36,706 nt of DNA from Pseudomonadota bacterium (GCA_022572185.1 JACZWL010000029.1:1-36706), one strand, 5' to 3'; counted from the stretch's first letter, positions 17,501-26,014 are shown. A program made the numbers and translations. The notes: generated by a model not told the origin, from the sequence alone.

Positions 17501-17758
17501 GCCGGCAAGCAAAATGCCGATTGTGTCCGGCGAACGTTTTCTTGCTTCGCGAAGTGCTTCCAGTCCACTCATGCCGGGAAGATCCTGAGCAGTAACGATG
17601 ACATGAATTGGAGTTTCGCCAAGCGTGTTTAGCGCTTCCGTGCCAGTCGTAGCGAGGTGAACGGAATATCGATCGTTAAATCCGGCACTCAGCACTTCCA
17701 GCGTGCTCTGTTGACTGTGTAGCAACAGTATTTGAGTTTTGAAATGCTCGCGCCCCAC
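14504..17758 (-). CDS. Receiver-receiver-TM-coiled-coil-TonB fusion protein
   Basis: A 1084-residue multidomain protein. Residues 7-128 look like a degenerate response-regulator receiver: the phospho-Asp position holds Ala57 (TAQDLPGMSG), and the conserved Lys is replaced. Residues 187-308 form a second receiver with Asp237 (LVTDAAM) and Lys288-Pro289 kept. A Lys/Pro/Ala-rich linker (320-380) and hydrophobic segments (414-436 and a stronger one at 456-476) follow. Residues 540-760 have TPR-like helices; 766-905 are a repeated AERQAAA/RKAEAERLAEAER coiled coil; 995-1084 are a TonB C-terminal domain (YPRSAERRNTSGWVDVSFTVSREG, WRFEPVVENG). The natural topology is cytoplasmic receivers with a periplasmic TonB end. 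AAGGAG seven bases before the GTG start is strong. No exbB or exbD is nearby. Confidence 0.85.
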   Translation of the reverse strand: MGREHFKTQILLLHSQQSTLEVLSAGFNDRYSVHLATTGTEALNTLGETPIHVIVTAQDLPGMSGLEALREARKRSPDTIGILLAGTDRDDGLEALVGDQEVFQIIRGAITPPELRELIDEATRRVRLVALSESANDQAANPDEPVAEHIVMETLENGTSIISDGTGRMPALKPGRVPLVPNIGGRQIDVLVLTRDDEFLATVRDSARGLHTVHHANTPTQANKIARGHKVGVLVTDAAMIGANVEILIERLRKAVPRLVAVVAGRRDDGELLMDLINRGHVYRFLLKPVSPGRARLAIEASVKHHLEAADSAFKGRPKSAVKVAPAKPVRAARPKAKAKAKPMARAKPKPTAKAQLKPTSKAQLKPTAQPQPKAKRHPVPTPIVASSKADRLSDPFEQGGGFSETMSGIASFIGKFLSGAFRLIAGGAITVLMFSGKTFGKLLAAATAPLRKPRNLAIVASLVTVIGGGYWLASNWDSLMPESVPEEAARVPTIVESDLPIRPSGPQSIKSPAVPGIENLLDNARIARDFGRIFSPPGSNAVELYLAAMSSAPNNGVVAAEFEQVVNQTLGMTETALLEERMEDAAEALQVVRLADPGNSRLVFLDAQLLQLRFRNTTDQARAAIRSGRFEDAGKLIGDAEALRTRDTTEINVLKQELSTARSAQRVDEVLALASARLNDDKLITPSNDNARYYYELVLSNDPQNPAAEQGITIIASKLALKARTAIDKEQFALAGSLLRDAEAMDPTNSDLATSKTALDDTRARQEAERQAAVLRKAEAERLAEAERQAAAARQEAERQAVVLRKVEAERLAEIERVAEAERLAEAERQAAAARQEAERQAAVLRKAEAERLAEAERLAEAERRAARERQATIERQAELERQLTAEREAETRRQAAAEKAAAAAAVVAAAAVATQTQTAQDKPSGVRPEAADQSRTVADADEQAAATIEPPVVQQSGTAEKTLLAVATATADAQFSRASTTAEAAGSRPEPLAINRLKRTNYVAPKYPRSAERRNTSGWVDVSFTVSREGSVHSIEIIESTPGSVFDDSATKAISQWRFEPVVENGVAVERRVAVRMMFTLQ
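15149..15463. repeat. Imperfect internal tandem repeats encoding the coiled coil
   Basis: Within the TonB-fusion gene the plus strand repeats a block that begins CTTTTCTGAGAACG and runs through GCCTGGCGTTCTGCTTCCTG. Copies begin at 15214, 15337 and 15424, so the spacing is 123 and then 87 bases (41 and 29 codons). Shorter units of the type GCTTCCGCCAGGCGTTCG fill the space. All spacings are multiples of three, so copy-number change would lengthen or shorten the coiled coil without breaking the frame. Confidence 0.8.
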
Positions 17759-18065
17759 TTCCGTGCTCCTTGGCGGCTTATGTTTAATTGCGGCGACAGA
17801 CCTTACGGCCGACGAGTATAGCCGTCACGCGGTTCGGAAATGGTGCCGGAGCCCGACGAGATTCGGAATCTGTGACAGGGCGCACAGTCGGTGTGCAGCC
17901 GGCTTCACGTATGGATGGGAGTGTATTGTCGGAGGGCCGGCAAGGGAGCGCGCGGGCAAGACCGTCAGCAAGCACGTGGTGAAACAGTGGTTCAGCAAGC
18001 TAATATTGGTGGGCTCAGCGAGTCGTGAAGCGGTTAACCGCCAGGGTTGTCTGCTTTGAATTTTT
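17759..18065. other. Intergenic region between the TonB-fusion gene and thrS
   Basis: A 307-base gap. It carries the AAGGAG ribosome-binding site of the TonB-fusion gene and, on the minus strand, a TATACT hexamer (17820-17815) that could be its -10 element; no convincing -35 is seen. I find no tRNA, no stable terminator hairpin after thrS and no credible ORF; infC-rpmI-rplT, the usual downstream neighbours of thrS in gammaproteobacteria, are absent. Confidence 0.5.
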
Positions 18066-19988
18066 CTAGGTGCTGCGGCCCCGGTTGCGGATTTCGCCGG
18101 AGAGTTCTGCAACGGCTTCGACGACAGACACGACCTTCTGTTTCTTCGACCCGAGCCTTCGCATAGCGACGGTCTCTTCGTCTACTTCGCGCTGTCCAAC
18201 GGCCAGCAGTACAGGTATTTTTGCAACGCTGTGCTCGCGGACCTTGTACGAAATCTTCTCGTTTCTGAGATCTGCGTCCGCTGTGATGCCAGCATCACGA
18301 AGCCTGGCTACGACATCAAGAGCATATTCATCCGCAGCCGATGTAATCGTCAGCACCTTCGCCTGAGTCGGTGCAAGCCAGAGTGGCAAGTTGCCGGCGT
18401 GATGCTCCAGGAGAATGCCAATGAATCTTTCCAACGAGCCGAATATCGCACGGTGCAACATAACCGGCGTGTGTTTTTGGCCATCCTCCCCAATGTATGT
18501 GGCGCCGAGCCGGGCCGGCATGTTCAGATCGACCTGATGTGTTCCGCATTGCCAGTCGCGGCCGATGGCATCTCGCAGAACGAACTCCAGCTTGGGGCCG
18601 TAAAATGCGCCTTCGCCGGGATTGTAGATGTACTCCAGCCCGGATGTTTCGAGCGCCTGTTTCAATGCTGCTTCGGCCTGGTCCCAGACTTCATCATCGC
18701 CAACACGATTCGTTGGCCGGTCCGCGAACTTGATCAGCACGTCATCGAAACCGAAATCGCGATAGACGCCGAGTATTAAATCGCATACTGCGATGGTCTC
18801 TTCCGTAATCTGCTCCGGTGTGCAGAAGATGTGCGCGTCGTCCTGGGTAAATGCGCGCACCCGCAGCATCCCATGCAATGCCCCTGACGGTTCGTAGCGA
18901 TGGCACTTGCCAAATTCTGCCAGACGATACGGCAAGTCTCGATAGCTCTTGATGCCTTGATTGAATATCTGGATATGCCCCGGGCAATTCATCGGTTTGA
19001 TCGCATAACAGCGGCCGTCCTCCATGTCGCTCGTGTACATATGCTCGCCGAAGACTTCCCAGTGACCGGACGCTTCCCAGAGTGAGCGATCCATGATTTC
19101 GGGCGCGTTGACTTCCTGGTAAGCGGCTTCGTTCTGACGCCGGCGCATATAGTCGATGAGGGTCTGGAACAGGCGCCAGCCTTTGGGATGCCAGAATACG
19201 GCGCCGGGCGCTTCCTCCTGGAAATGAAACAGGTCCATCAACTTGCCCAAGCGGCGGTGGTCGCGTTTCTCGGCCTCTTCGAGCTGCATCATGTGTTGCC
19301 GGAGCTGCTTCTCATTCGCCCAGGCGGTGCCGTAAATTCTTTGCAGCATGGCGTTTCGAGAGTCACCGCGCCAATAGGCCCCGGATACGCGGGTCAGGTG
19401 AAAGGCCTTGCCCAGTTTTCCGGTAGACGGCAAGTGCGGACCGCGACACAGATCGATAAAGTCACCCTGCTGGTACAGCGTTAGCGTCTCTTCCTCCGGG
19501 ATGTCCTCAATAATCCGCGCTTTGTATTCTTCGCCGATCCCACGAAAGAACTCGATAGCCTTGCTTCGCTCCCAGACTTCCCGCTGAATTTTCTCGTCGC
19601 GGTCGACGATTTCCTGCATCCGCTCTTCAATGACAACGAGGTCTTCGGGTGTAAACGGTTCTTCACGCGCGAAATCGTAGTAAAAGCCATTCTCGATCGC
19701 GGGACCGATAGTTACCTGAGTTTCCGGCCATAACTCCTTTACGGCTTCGGCCAGCACGTGGGCCGCATCATGACGCAGAATCTCCAGTCCGTCCGGCGTA
19801 TCTCTCGTTATGATTTCAACAGACGGATCATCAGCAATGCTGCGAGTCAGATCCCAGAGCTCGCCGTCAACCCGAATGGCAACGGCATCACGGGCCAGGC
19901 CTTGGCCAATTGCGCCAGCTATCTCTTGTCCCGTCACGTCGTGTTTGAACTTGCGTTCGGAACCGTCGGGTAGCTTGATTATTGGCAT
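18066..19988 (-). CDS. thrS: Threonyl-tRNA synthetase
   Basis: A full-length, 640-residue class II ThrRS that charges tRNA-Thr in the cytoplasm. Domains in order: TGS-like N1 (1-62), editing domain with HDAAH (73-77) and CRGPH (181-185), catalytic core (about 245-535) and anticodon-binding domain (540-640). The zinc ligands align with E. coli Cys334/His385/His511 as Cys335 (MNCPGH), His386 (DDAHIF) and His512 ([13 protein letters not shown]). A GAAGAGA ribosome-binding site precedes the ATG. It is divergent from zur, and not followed by infC, rpmI and rplT as in E. coli. Complete, no damage seen. Confidence 0.98.
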   Translation of the reverse strand: MPIIKLPDGSERKFKHDVTGQEIAGAIGQGLARDAVAIRVDGELWDLTRSIADDPSVEIITRDTPDGLEILRHDAAHVLAEAVKELWPETQVTIGPAIENGFYYDFAREEPFTPEDLVVIEERMQEIVDRDEKIQREVWERSKAIEFFRGIGEEYKARIIEDIPEEETLTLYQQGDFIDLCRGPHLPSTGKLGKAFHLTRVSGAYWRGDSRNAMLQRIYGTAWANEKQLRQHMMQLEEAEKRDHRRLGKLMDLFHFQEEAPGAVFWHPKGWRLFQTLIDYMRRRQNEAAYQEVNAPEIMDRSLWEASGHWEVFGEHMYTSDMEDGRCYAIKPMNCPGHIQIFNQGIKSYRDLPYRLAEFGKCHRYEPSGALHGMLRVRAFTQDDAHIFCTPEQITEETIAVCDLILGVYRDFGFDDVLIKFADRPTNRVGDDEVWDQAEAALKQALETSGLEYIYNPGEGAFYGPKLEFVLRDAIGRDWQCGTHQVDLNMPARLGATYIGEDGQKHTPVMLHRAIFGSLERFIGILLEHHAGNLPLWLAPTQAKVLTITSAADEYALDVVARLRDAGITADADLRNEKISYKVREHSVAKIPVLLAVGQREVDEETVAMRRLGSKKQKVVSVVEAVAELSGEIRNRGRST

Positions 19989-20050
19989 CGTCTCTTCGCT
20001 GCTTTAAGTATTTAGCGCTCTGCGCACGGCGCGCTATTGTACGCGATTTG

Positions 20051-20105
20051 CCGGGTTTTCTCGGCCATCGCCCGGGAAACCCGGCCATTCCCGGAAAAAC
20101 CCGGC
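20051..20105. repeat. GC-rich repeats able to form hairpins between thrS and zur
   Basis: CCGGGTTTTC at 20051 is followed by CCCGGGAAACCCGGCCAT from 20071 and CCCGGAAAAACCCGG from 20090. The first is complementary to the later AAACCCGG strings, and the last two units resemble a direct repeat of about 20 bases. Depending on pairing, one or two hairpins can form in the leader of thrS (minus strand) or in the zur promoter region. Function unknown; it could be a thrS leader structure. Confidence 0.35.
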
Positions 20106-20176
20106 GATAGATCGATGGAGAGTGGCCGCTTTTCAGCTGGTGTACAATCCCGCTTTCCAAGCAGGTTTGCGCAGAG

Positions 20177-20680
20177 ATGACCAGGGACAATTTATCGAAT
20201 CGCTTCCCGCCTTCGCAGCATGATCATGACGGTTGTGTTGCGAGAGCGATTGAGACGGCCGAGAGTTTATGCCGCGAACGAGGACTGCGATTCACCGGAC
20301 TACGCCGCCGCGTCCTCGAACTCGTCTGGAACAGTCACATGCCGGTCGGTGCATACGATATTCTGGACAGTCTCAATGGGGATGGCAGGAAGGCGGCGCC
20401 ACCGACGGTCTATCGGGCGCTTGATTTTCTCATCGAGGCCGATCTGGTCCACCGCCTGGACTCGATTAATGCTTTTGTTGGTTGCCCCGTTCCGGGCAGC
20501 TCCCACACCGGTCAGTTTCTGATTTGCAGGCAATGCAGGTCGGTAGCCGAGCTTGATGATGCCGATATCAATCGTCTGGTCGAGCAAAAAGCTTCAGATC
20601 TTGGGTTCTCAGCAATCCACCAGATGCTCGAAATTCAGGGCTTGTGCCAGGATTGCCGCTTGGGGACGGACCCCGACTAA
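20177..20680 (+). CDS. zur: Zur, zinc-responsive Fur-family repressor
   Basis: A 167-residue Fur-family regulator. The winged helix holds RFTGLRRRVLELVWNSHMPVGAYDIL and the recognition helix APPTVYRALDFLIEADLVHRL. Metal-site residues include Cys103 and His110, the structural-zinc pairs Cys117/Cys120 (CRQC) and Cys157/Cys160 (CQDC), and His148. The AYDIL and PPTVYRALDFL pattern and the short, Cys-rich C-terminus fit Zur better than Fur. It would repress zinc uptake genes when zinc is sufficient. It lies divergent from the zinc enzyme gene thrS and upstream of glnS, with no zinc transporter in the window. Start ATG 20177 has only a weak ribosome-binding site. Confidence 0.88.
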   Translation: MTRDNLSNRFPPSQHDHDGCVARAIETAESLCRERGLRFTGLRRRVLELVWNSHMPVGAYDILDSLNGDGRKAAPPTVYRALDFLIEADLVHRLDSINAFVGCPVPGSSHTGQFLICRQCRSVAELDDADINRLVEQKASDLGFSAIHQMLEIQGLCQDCRLGTDPD

Positions 20681-20703
20681 ATCCCAATCCTATTTTTTCT
20701 GCC

Positions 20704-20757
20704 AAAGATTAGGGGTCGAACCGCTATGCAAGGTTAGCGGTTCGACCCCTATCTTTT
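20704..20757. terminator. Long inverted repeat between zur and glnS (terminator or REP-like)
   Basis: AGGGGTCGAACCGCTA (20711-20726) is perfectly matched by TAGCGGTTCGACCCCT (20735-20750) around an eight-base loop. Flanking AAAGATT and ATCTTTT extend the pairing with one unpaired T. The stem is followed by a short T run, so it can end zur transcription in the plus direction. It also overlaps the possible -35 of glnS. The sequence looks like a dispersed palindrome of proteobacterial genomes; the GGTTCGA string is like a tRNA T-arm, but there is no tRNA. Confidence 0.65.
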
Positions 20758-20767
20758 AGCGTACAAT
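20741..20767 (+). promoter_or_regulatory. Possible glnS promoter
   Basis: TACAAT (20762-20767) is a good -10 element and TTCGAC (20741-20746), inside the right arm of the palindrome, a poor -35, with 15 bases between them. GTACAAT also occurs upstream of thrS (minus strand, 20042-20036), zur (20142-20148) and the small membrane protein gene at 32934, which suggests it is a recurring -10 form here. Confidence 0.35.
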
Positions 20768-20800
20768 TGCGCCGGTCTGAAACCCGGCAACAGATTTTTC

Positions 20801-22504
20801 ATGAGCGACAACCAGCCCAAAGACTTCATTCGCCAGATCATCAGCCACGATATTGCCAGCGGCAAACACGGGGGTAACGTCGTCACTCGGTTCCCACCAG
20901 AGCCGAACGGTTACCTGCACGTCGGTCACGCGAAATCTATCTGCCTGAATTTTGGCGTTGCTAGAGAGAACAACGGCAAGACTTTTTTGCGGTTTGACGA
21001 TACCAATCCTGGCAAGGAAAGTGAGGAATTTGCGAAAGCAATTGAGAGAGACGTCCGTTGGCTCGGTTTTGACTGGGGAGACAGGTTGACCCATGCGTCC
21101 GACTACTTCGATCAGTTGTACGAATCAGCGGAACGGCTCATCGCCATGGGTAAAGCCTATGTCGACAGTCTGAGCGCCGAAGAAATTCGTGAGTATCGAG
21201 GTACGTTGACTAAGCCGGGCAAGGACAGCCCCGATCGAAATCGCAGCGTGGAAGATAACATGGATCTTTTTCGCCGTATGCGTGCCGGCGAATTCGAAGA
21301 CGGGAAACACGTGTTGCGTGCAAAGATAGACATGCACTCACCGAACATGAACATGCGAGACCCGACACTTTATCGCATACGGCACATTCCTCACCAGCGA
21401 ACCGGTGACAAGTGGTGTATATACCCGATGTACGATTTTGCGCACGGTTTGTCGGATGCCTTTGAAGGCGTAACGCATTCGCTGTGCACACTCGAATTTG
21501 AGGATCATCGGCCGCTGTACGACTGGTTCATCGATCAGATCAATCCACCACACCGTCCTAATCAGTACGAGTTCTCCCGACTGAATCTTGCCTACACGGT
21601 CACCAGCAAACGTAAGCTGGCTAAGCTTGTTGAGGATGAGATCGTAAGCGGTTGGGACGATCCCCGCATGCCGACACTCGCCGGAATGCGTCGACGAGGG
21701 TATCCGCCAGCGGCGTTACGAGAGTTCTGTCGCAGGATCGGTGTAACGAAGAAGGAAAATCTGATTGAGATGGCGGCGCTGGAAAACTGCGTCCGGGAGA
21801 TCCTCGATCACGCGGCACCGCGACGAATGGCGGTTATCCGACCGCTCAAAGTCATTCTTGCGAATTATACCGAGGGTCAGACTGAGAAATTGTCTGCGCT
21901 GAATCATCCGAATCGCCCCGAACTCGGCAGCCGTGAATTGCCGTTCGGCCGTGAGATATACATCGAGCAGAACGATTTCATGGAAGATGCGCCGCGAAAA
22001 TTTTTCCGTCTGAGACCCGGCGGCGAGGTACGGCTTCGCTATGCGTACATAATTCGTTGCGACGAAGTCATCAAGGATAAATCAGGTAAGGTTGTCGAGC
22101 TGCACTGCAGTTACGATCCGGACACGAGGAGTGGTACCGGCAGCAGCGATCGAAAAGTAAAAGGTACTATTCACTGGGTATGCGCGAGCCATGCGCTGGC
22201 GGTGGAAGTACGGTTGTACGATCGCCTCTTCACCGTGCCGGATCCGGCAGCATCGGACGATGTCATGGAGCACCTGAATCCCGACTCGCTCGAGACGGTT
22301 ACGGCGCAACTGGAACCCTCGCTGGGCGAGGTTGAAACAGACAGTCTATTTCAGTTCGAGAGGCTTGGTTATTTCCGGCCGGACGACATTGATTCGACGC
22401 CGGACAAGCCCGTATTCAATCGCGTTGCGACATTACGAGACAGTTGGGCGAAGATCGAAAAACAGGCGTTGCAGCAGCAGGCTAAGTCATTGCGCCTTCG
22501 ATGA
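20801..22504 (+). CDS. glnS: Glutaminyl-tRNA synthetase
   Basis: A 567-residue class I GlnRS, full length against the E. coli enzyme (about 554). The HIGH motif is HVGH (40-43, in [15 protein letters not shown]), and the KMSKS-like loop is VTSKRKL, followed by [17 protein letters not shown], characteristic of GlnRS. The two C-terminal beta-barrel anticodon-binding domains are present (from about residue 340; [21 protein letters not shown]). Its last 23 bases overlap the end of the convergent DUF62 gene. GlnRS is usual in gammaproteobacteria, which fits the proposed origin. Confidence 0.98.
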   Translation: MSDNQPKDFIRQIISHDIASGKHGGNVVTRFPPEPNGYLHVGHAKSICLNFGVARENNGKTFLRFDDTNPGKESEEFAKAIERDVRWLGFDWGDRLTHASDYFDQLYESAERLIAMGKAYVDSLSAEEIREYRGTLTKPGKDSPDRNRSVEDNMDLFRRMRAGEFEDGKHVLRAKIDMHSPNMNMRDPTLYRIRHIPHQRTGDKWCIYPMYDFAHGLSDAFEGVTHSLCTLEFEDHRPLYDWFIDQINPPHRPNQYEFSRLNLAYTVTSKRKLAKLVEDEIVSGWDDPRMPTLAGMRRRGYPPAALREFCRRIGVTKKENLIEMAALENCVREILDHAAPRRMAVIRPLKVILANYTEGQTEKLSALNHPNRPELGSRELPFGREIYIEQNDFMEDAPRKFFRLRPGGEVRLRYAYIIRCDEVIKDKSGKVVELHCSYDPDTRSGTGSSDRKVKGTIHWVCASHALAVEVRLYDRLFTVPDPAASDDVMEHLNPDSLETVTAQLEPSLGEVETDSLFQFERLGYFRPDDIDSTPDKPVFNRVATLRDSWAKIEKQALQQQAKSLRLR

Positions 22505-23288
22505 CTGTAATCGGTGCGCCGCGTTCGGACCCCAGGCCCTCAGCTGCGCTACCCTCGGCGCGAGCGATTTCAAGAACGCCAAACGAGTTGATGAGCGCCA
22601 GGTATTCCCCGGGTTTTGCCTGGCCATACGTTGTCTTGAGCGCAAAATCATGGCCCGCAAGATGTGTAACAGGATTACTGAATGACTCGATAAGGCTGGC
22701 GTCGATATTGCTGATCAGATTGCCGAATGCGTCGACGGTGATGATGACACCGGTGACCCGTCCCGTATGCACCTCAGGATCATCGATCCAGGCCGGCGTC
22801 CATTGCGTTGTCATTTCGCCGATTTCGGCGGGCCTTATGCGACCCGCAGCCATTTCTGCCGCTACCGGTGCAAAAATGTCGCGACCGTGAAAAGTGGGGC
22901 TGGGCGCTGACAATCCGAGTGACTGCAGCTTGTCGAAAACAAGCTGATAAACGACATCCGATTTTTCCAGCACCGGCGCCAGCAGGCCGTTGTCGGGCGC
23001 CATGAACACATGGCCGTCATATTCGGCAATGATGATTTGCCTTTCGGTGCCGACGCCCGGGTCGACGATGGCAACATGTATGCTGCCGTCGGGAAAATAC
23101 TGATAAGAACGGGCGATCCAGAAACCGGCCTCAGGTGGCCAATGGGCAGGGATGTCATGGGCGAGATCGATGACCGACGCGTCCGGAAATCGTGTCAGAA
23201 TGACACCCTTCATTACCGCAGCGAACGGACCTTTATGACCGAAGTCGGTCGTTATCGTGATGACGCCGGATGGCTGCCAGTTACTCAT
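22482..23288 (-). CDS. SAM hydroxide adenosyltransferase (DUF62 family)
   Basis: A protein of about 268 residues of the SAM-dependent fluorinase/chlorinase superfamily. It shows [18 protein letters not shown] near the N-terminus, then [39 protein letters not shown] and [11 protein letters not shown], the diagnostic DUF62 segments. Characterised members hydrolyse S-adenosylmethionine to adenosine and methionine using hydroxide. The physiological role is still debated. ATG 23288 is chosen; GTG 23294 is two codons upstream. It runs convergent to glnS and overlaps it by 23 bases. The acyl-CoA dehydrogenase gene lies about 107 bases upstream on the same strand. Confidence 0.88.
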   Translation of the reverse strand: MSNWQPSGVITITTDFGHKGPFAAVMKGVILTRFPDASVIDLAHDIPAHWPPEAGFWIARSYQYFPDGSIHVAIVDPGVGTERQIIIAEYDGHVFMAPDNGLLAPVLEKSDVVYQLVFDKLQSLGLSAPSPTFHGRDIFAPVAAEMAAGRIRPAEIGEMTTQWTPAWIDDPEVHTGRVTGVIITVDAFGNLISNIDASLIESFSNPVTHLAGHDFALKTTYGQAKPGEYLALINSFGVLEIARAEGSAAEGLGSERGAPITVIEGAMT

Positions 23289-23395
23289 GGACACAAATCA
23301 TACCGCATCGCCTGTCAGGCAGCGCCAGCTACCGCAGCCTTGGGCCACTTGTGCAGAGCGCAACAACCGTATGAGAGATTCGGGCTGGCCACGCC

Positions 23396-24526
23396 TCAGG
23401 ACAGTTCAATATACCTGTTGAGGTGAAAGTCGGCGTTGCCGAAAAGGAGTTCGATCGCCGTAAAGCGCTTGAAATAGTGCGCGATGTCCAGCTCCCAGGT
23501 TACACCCATAGCGCCGTGAATCTGCACGGCTTCCTGGGCCACCTTTCGCCCGGCCGTGCCAATCTGATACTTCAGTGCACTAATGGCCTTGCGGGCATCC
23601 GGGTCGTTGGCGGTATTAAGCATTGCCGTCCATAGAAGCAGCGAATACGTCTGCTCACATGCCATCAGAGTATCGACCATTCTATGCTGGAGTGCCTGAA
23701 ACGTCCCGATCGGAACACCGAACTGTACGCGGTTCTTGGAGTATTCGACCGTTTTGTCGTGCATGGTTCGCATGATGCCTACCGCTTCAGCACAGACGGC
23801 GAAAGTCGCCTCATCGATAACGGCCTGCAGTGTTGCGAAGCCCTGTCCGACCTCTCCCAAAACCGCGGCGGCATCTACCTGCACATCTTTGAGTGTGATG
23901 TCTGCCGCGTGATGCGCGTCGACGGTCGCATAACACTTTCGTTCGATGCCCGCGCTGTCAGCTGCAACGGCAAACAAGGTGATGCCGCTCTGATCCGACT
24001 GCGAGCCACTGGTACGAGCCGGAATGATCAGAAGATCGTCGTTGGCACCATTCAGAACAAGGTTCTTATGTCCATTCAGGATGTATTTGTCGCCGTTTGC
24101 TTTTGCACTTGTGGCGATATCTGAAATTTCAAAACGACCCTGCGGCTCAGAGAATGCGAGCGCCGCCTGAATACTTCCTTCGATAATGCCGGACAGCCAT
24201 TGCTCTTTCTGTGGCGCAGATGCGGCTCTCTGTAACACTCCGCCGGCCAGGACGATCGTTGCCAGAAAAGGCTCGACGACGAGCCCGCGGCCGAACTGCT
24301 CCATCATGAGCATAAGTTCAATCGGGCCACCGCCGAGACCACCATCGTCTTCGGCAAACGGCACGGCCGTCCAGCCTAGCTCGGCATAAGTCCGCCAGAG
24401 CTCGGGGCTGTAGCCCTTCTCGGATTCGGCAATTTCCTGCCGTTTTTCAAAACCGTAGTCGTTGTCGATGAAACGGGCGATGCTGTCCGCGAGCATCGAT
24501 TGTTCTTCACTGAGAGAAAAATTCAT
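23396..24526 (-). CDS. Acyl-CoA dehydrogenase, probable partner subunit
   Basis: A 376-residue acyl-CoA dehydrogenase. The N-terminal domain (MNFSLSEEQSMLADSIARFI) and middle beta domain (AALAFSEPQGRFEISDIAT) are clear. The C-terminus (AMGVTWELDIAHYFKRFTAIELLFGN) lacks the usual Y-x-G-x-x-EIQ segment and ends in a short FHLNRYIEL. That is typical of one subunit of the heteromeric acyl-CoA dehydrogenases found as adjacent gene pairs in steroid, pimeloyl or branched acyl degradation. AGGA seven bases before the ATG supports the start. The second subunit gene lies 23 bases upstream on the same strand. Substrate is unknown. Confidence 0.88.
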   Translation of the reverse strand: MNFSLSEEQSMLADSIARFIDNDYGFEKRQEIAESEKGYSPELWRTYAELGWTAVPFAEDDGGLGGGPIELMLMMEQFGRGLVVEPFLATIVLAGGVLQRAASAPQKEQWLSGIIEGSIQAALAFSEPQGRFEISDIATSAKANGDKYILNGHKNLVLNGANDDLLIIPARTSGSQSDQSGITLFAVAADSAGIERKCYATVDAHHAADITLKDVQVDAAAVLGEVGQGFATLQAVIDEATFAVCAEAVGIMRTMHDKTVEYSKNRVQFGVPIGTFQALQHRMVDTLMACEQTYSLLLWTAMLNTANDPDARKAISALKYQIGTAGRKVAQEAVQIHGAMGVTWELDIAHYFKRFTAIELLFGNADFHLNRYIELS

Positions 24527-24549
24527 AAATTGTCCTGTCGAAGTTTTCC

Positions 24550-25752
24550 CTACAGTCCGAGCACATGCTTGGCAACGACATTCTTTTGAATCTCGTTCGA
24601 GCCGCCATAGATGGATGCTTTGCGGTTATTGAAGTATTTCAGTGATGATCTGGTCTCTGCGCCGTGACCGATGCGTTCAGAATTCGGGAATTCGAGGTCA
24701 TATTGATCAGGTACGTAAGGCAGGGCGTAGTAGCCGGCGGCCTCCAGGAGCAGTTCGTCAAGCATTTGCTGCACCAACGTGCCTTTGATTTTGAGTATTG
24801 ACGACTCGGGTCCTGGCGCCTTGCCGACGGCGACTGCAGCCAATGTACGCAGCTGGGTGTACTCCAGCGCTTTGAGTTCGATCTCCGCCGCCGCTACTTT
24901 TCTGGCGAAATTTGGATCGTCCATGCACGGCGGGCCACCGTGCACGGACTGTCCGGCCTGCTCCTTTAATCGGTTCAAGCGGTACTCCGAGCGCGCGACG
25001 GTGGCCATATTAGTGCGCTCGTGCTCCAGTAATACCTTGCCGTAGGTCCAGCCCTTGCCCTCTTCGCCGACCAGATTTTCAAGCGGCACTTCGACATTCT
25101 CAAAATGTACCTCGTTGATTTCCTGCACGCCGTCGATGGTAATAATCGGCTTCACCGAAACGCCGGGCGTCTGCATGTCGATCAGTAAGAAACTGATACC
25201 TTCCTGTCGGCGCGCGACATCTGAACTGGTCCGTACCAAACAAAAAATCCAGTCGGCGTACTGGGCAAGTGTTGTCCAGGTCTTCGTTCCATTGACGAGG
25301 TAATGGTCTCCCTGTCTTTCGGCTTTGGTTTTCAGCGAGGCGAGGTCGGATCCGGATCCGGGCTCAGAGTAGCCCTGGCACCACCATACGTCACTGGAGA
25401 GTATGTCGGGCAAAAACCGCCGTTTCTGCTCGTCGTTGCCGAACGTATAAATAATCGGGCCAATCATTTTCACGCCGAACGGCAGGAACTCGGGTGCGTT
25501 TGCGGCGCCGATTTCGTTTTCGAAAATGTACCGCTGGATCGGCGACCAACCGGTTCCACCATTTTCGACCGGCCAGTTGACGGCAGCCCAGCCCTGTTCG
25601 TACAGGATTTTCTGCCAGCGGATCATGTCGTCCCTGCTCAGGGAGATGCCGCTGTCCTGTTTCTTGCGGATATCGTCCGGGTATTTTTCTTTCAGAAACG
25701 TCCTGACTTCCTGTTGGAAAGCCAGTTCTTCTGCAGAGAAAATTATGTCCAT
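24550..25752 (-). CDS. Acyl-CoA dehydrogenase, probable catalytic partner
   Basis: A 400-residue acyl-CoA dehydrogenase. Visible are MDIIFSAEELAFQQEVRTFLKEKYP, the FAD/substrate segment WCQGYSEPGSGSDLASLKT, NGTKTWTTLAQYADW and the C-terminal SIYGGSNEIQKNVVAKHVLGL. This layout (about 400 residues, GWSPIQRYIFENE near residue 75) is the FadE type seen beside a shorter partner in steroid-like and dicarboxyl-CoA pathways. The start is ATG 25752 with AAGGA upstream; a longer in-frame reading to 25794 has no support. The shorter ACAD gene follows after 23 bases. Their joint substrate cannot be inferred here. Confidence 0.9.
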   Translation of the reverse strand: MDIIFSAEELAFQQEVRTFLKEKYPDDIRKKQDSGISLSRDDMIRWQKILYEQGWAAVNWPVENGGTGWSPIQRYIFENEIGAANAPEFLPFGVKMIGPIIYTFGNDEQKRRFLPDILSSDVWWCQGYSEPGSGSDLASLKTKAERQGDHYLVNGTKTWTTLAQYADWIFCLVRTSSDVARRQEGISFLLIDMQTPGVSVKPIITIDGVQEINEVHFENVEVPLENLVGEEGKGWTYGKVLLEHERTNMATVARSEYRLNRLKEQAGQSVHGGPPCMDDPNFARKVAAAEIELKALEYTQLRTLAAVAVGKAPGPESSILKIKGTLVQQMLDELLLEAAGYYALPYVPDQYDLEFPNSERIGHGAETRSSLKYFNNRKASIYGGSNEIQKNVVAKHVLGL

Positions 25753-26014
25753 GCGAAAATCCTTGTCATTTCGTGTCGTTCGCCGCCGCCGCACGGCGCG
25801 TACAACAGCTCCGCGTCACGGGCTCAGGTACCTTGAGTGAATCGCCTGGATTCGGGTTACCATCAGCGTCACAAACCTGGCGCAAGCCGTGGTCTGTCAG
25901 CAGGTCCCGCCGTCGGCGCGAGCAGTATAACGGCCTATGTTGCGCCGCACAAGAAAGCGCCATAAAGAAGCTTAAGTTTTTGAATTGAATAATGTATTTG
26001 GCTAAAACCACACA

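Noticed and set aside
20711-20750. tRNA-like T-arm string GGTTCGACCCC
   Set aside because: No acceptor, D or anticodon arm can be built around it; the sequence is simply a long palindrome.
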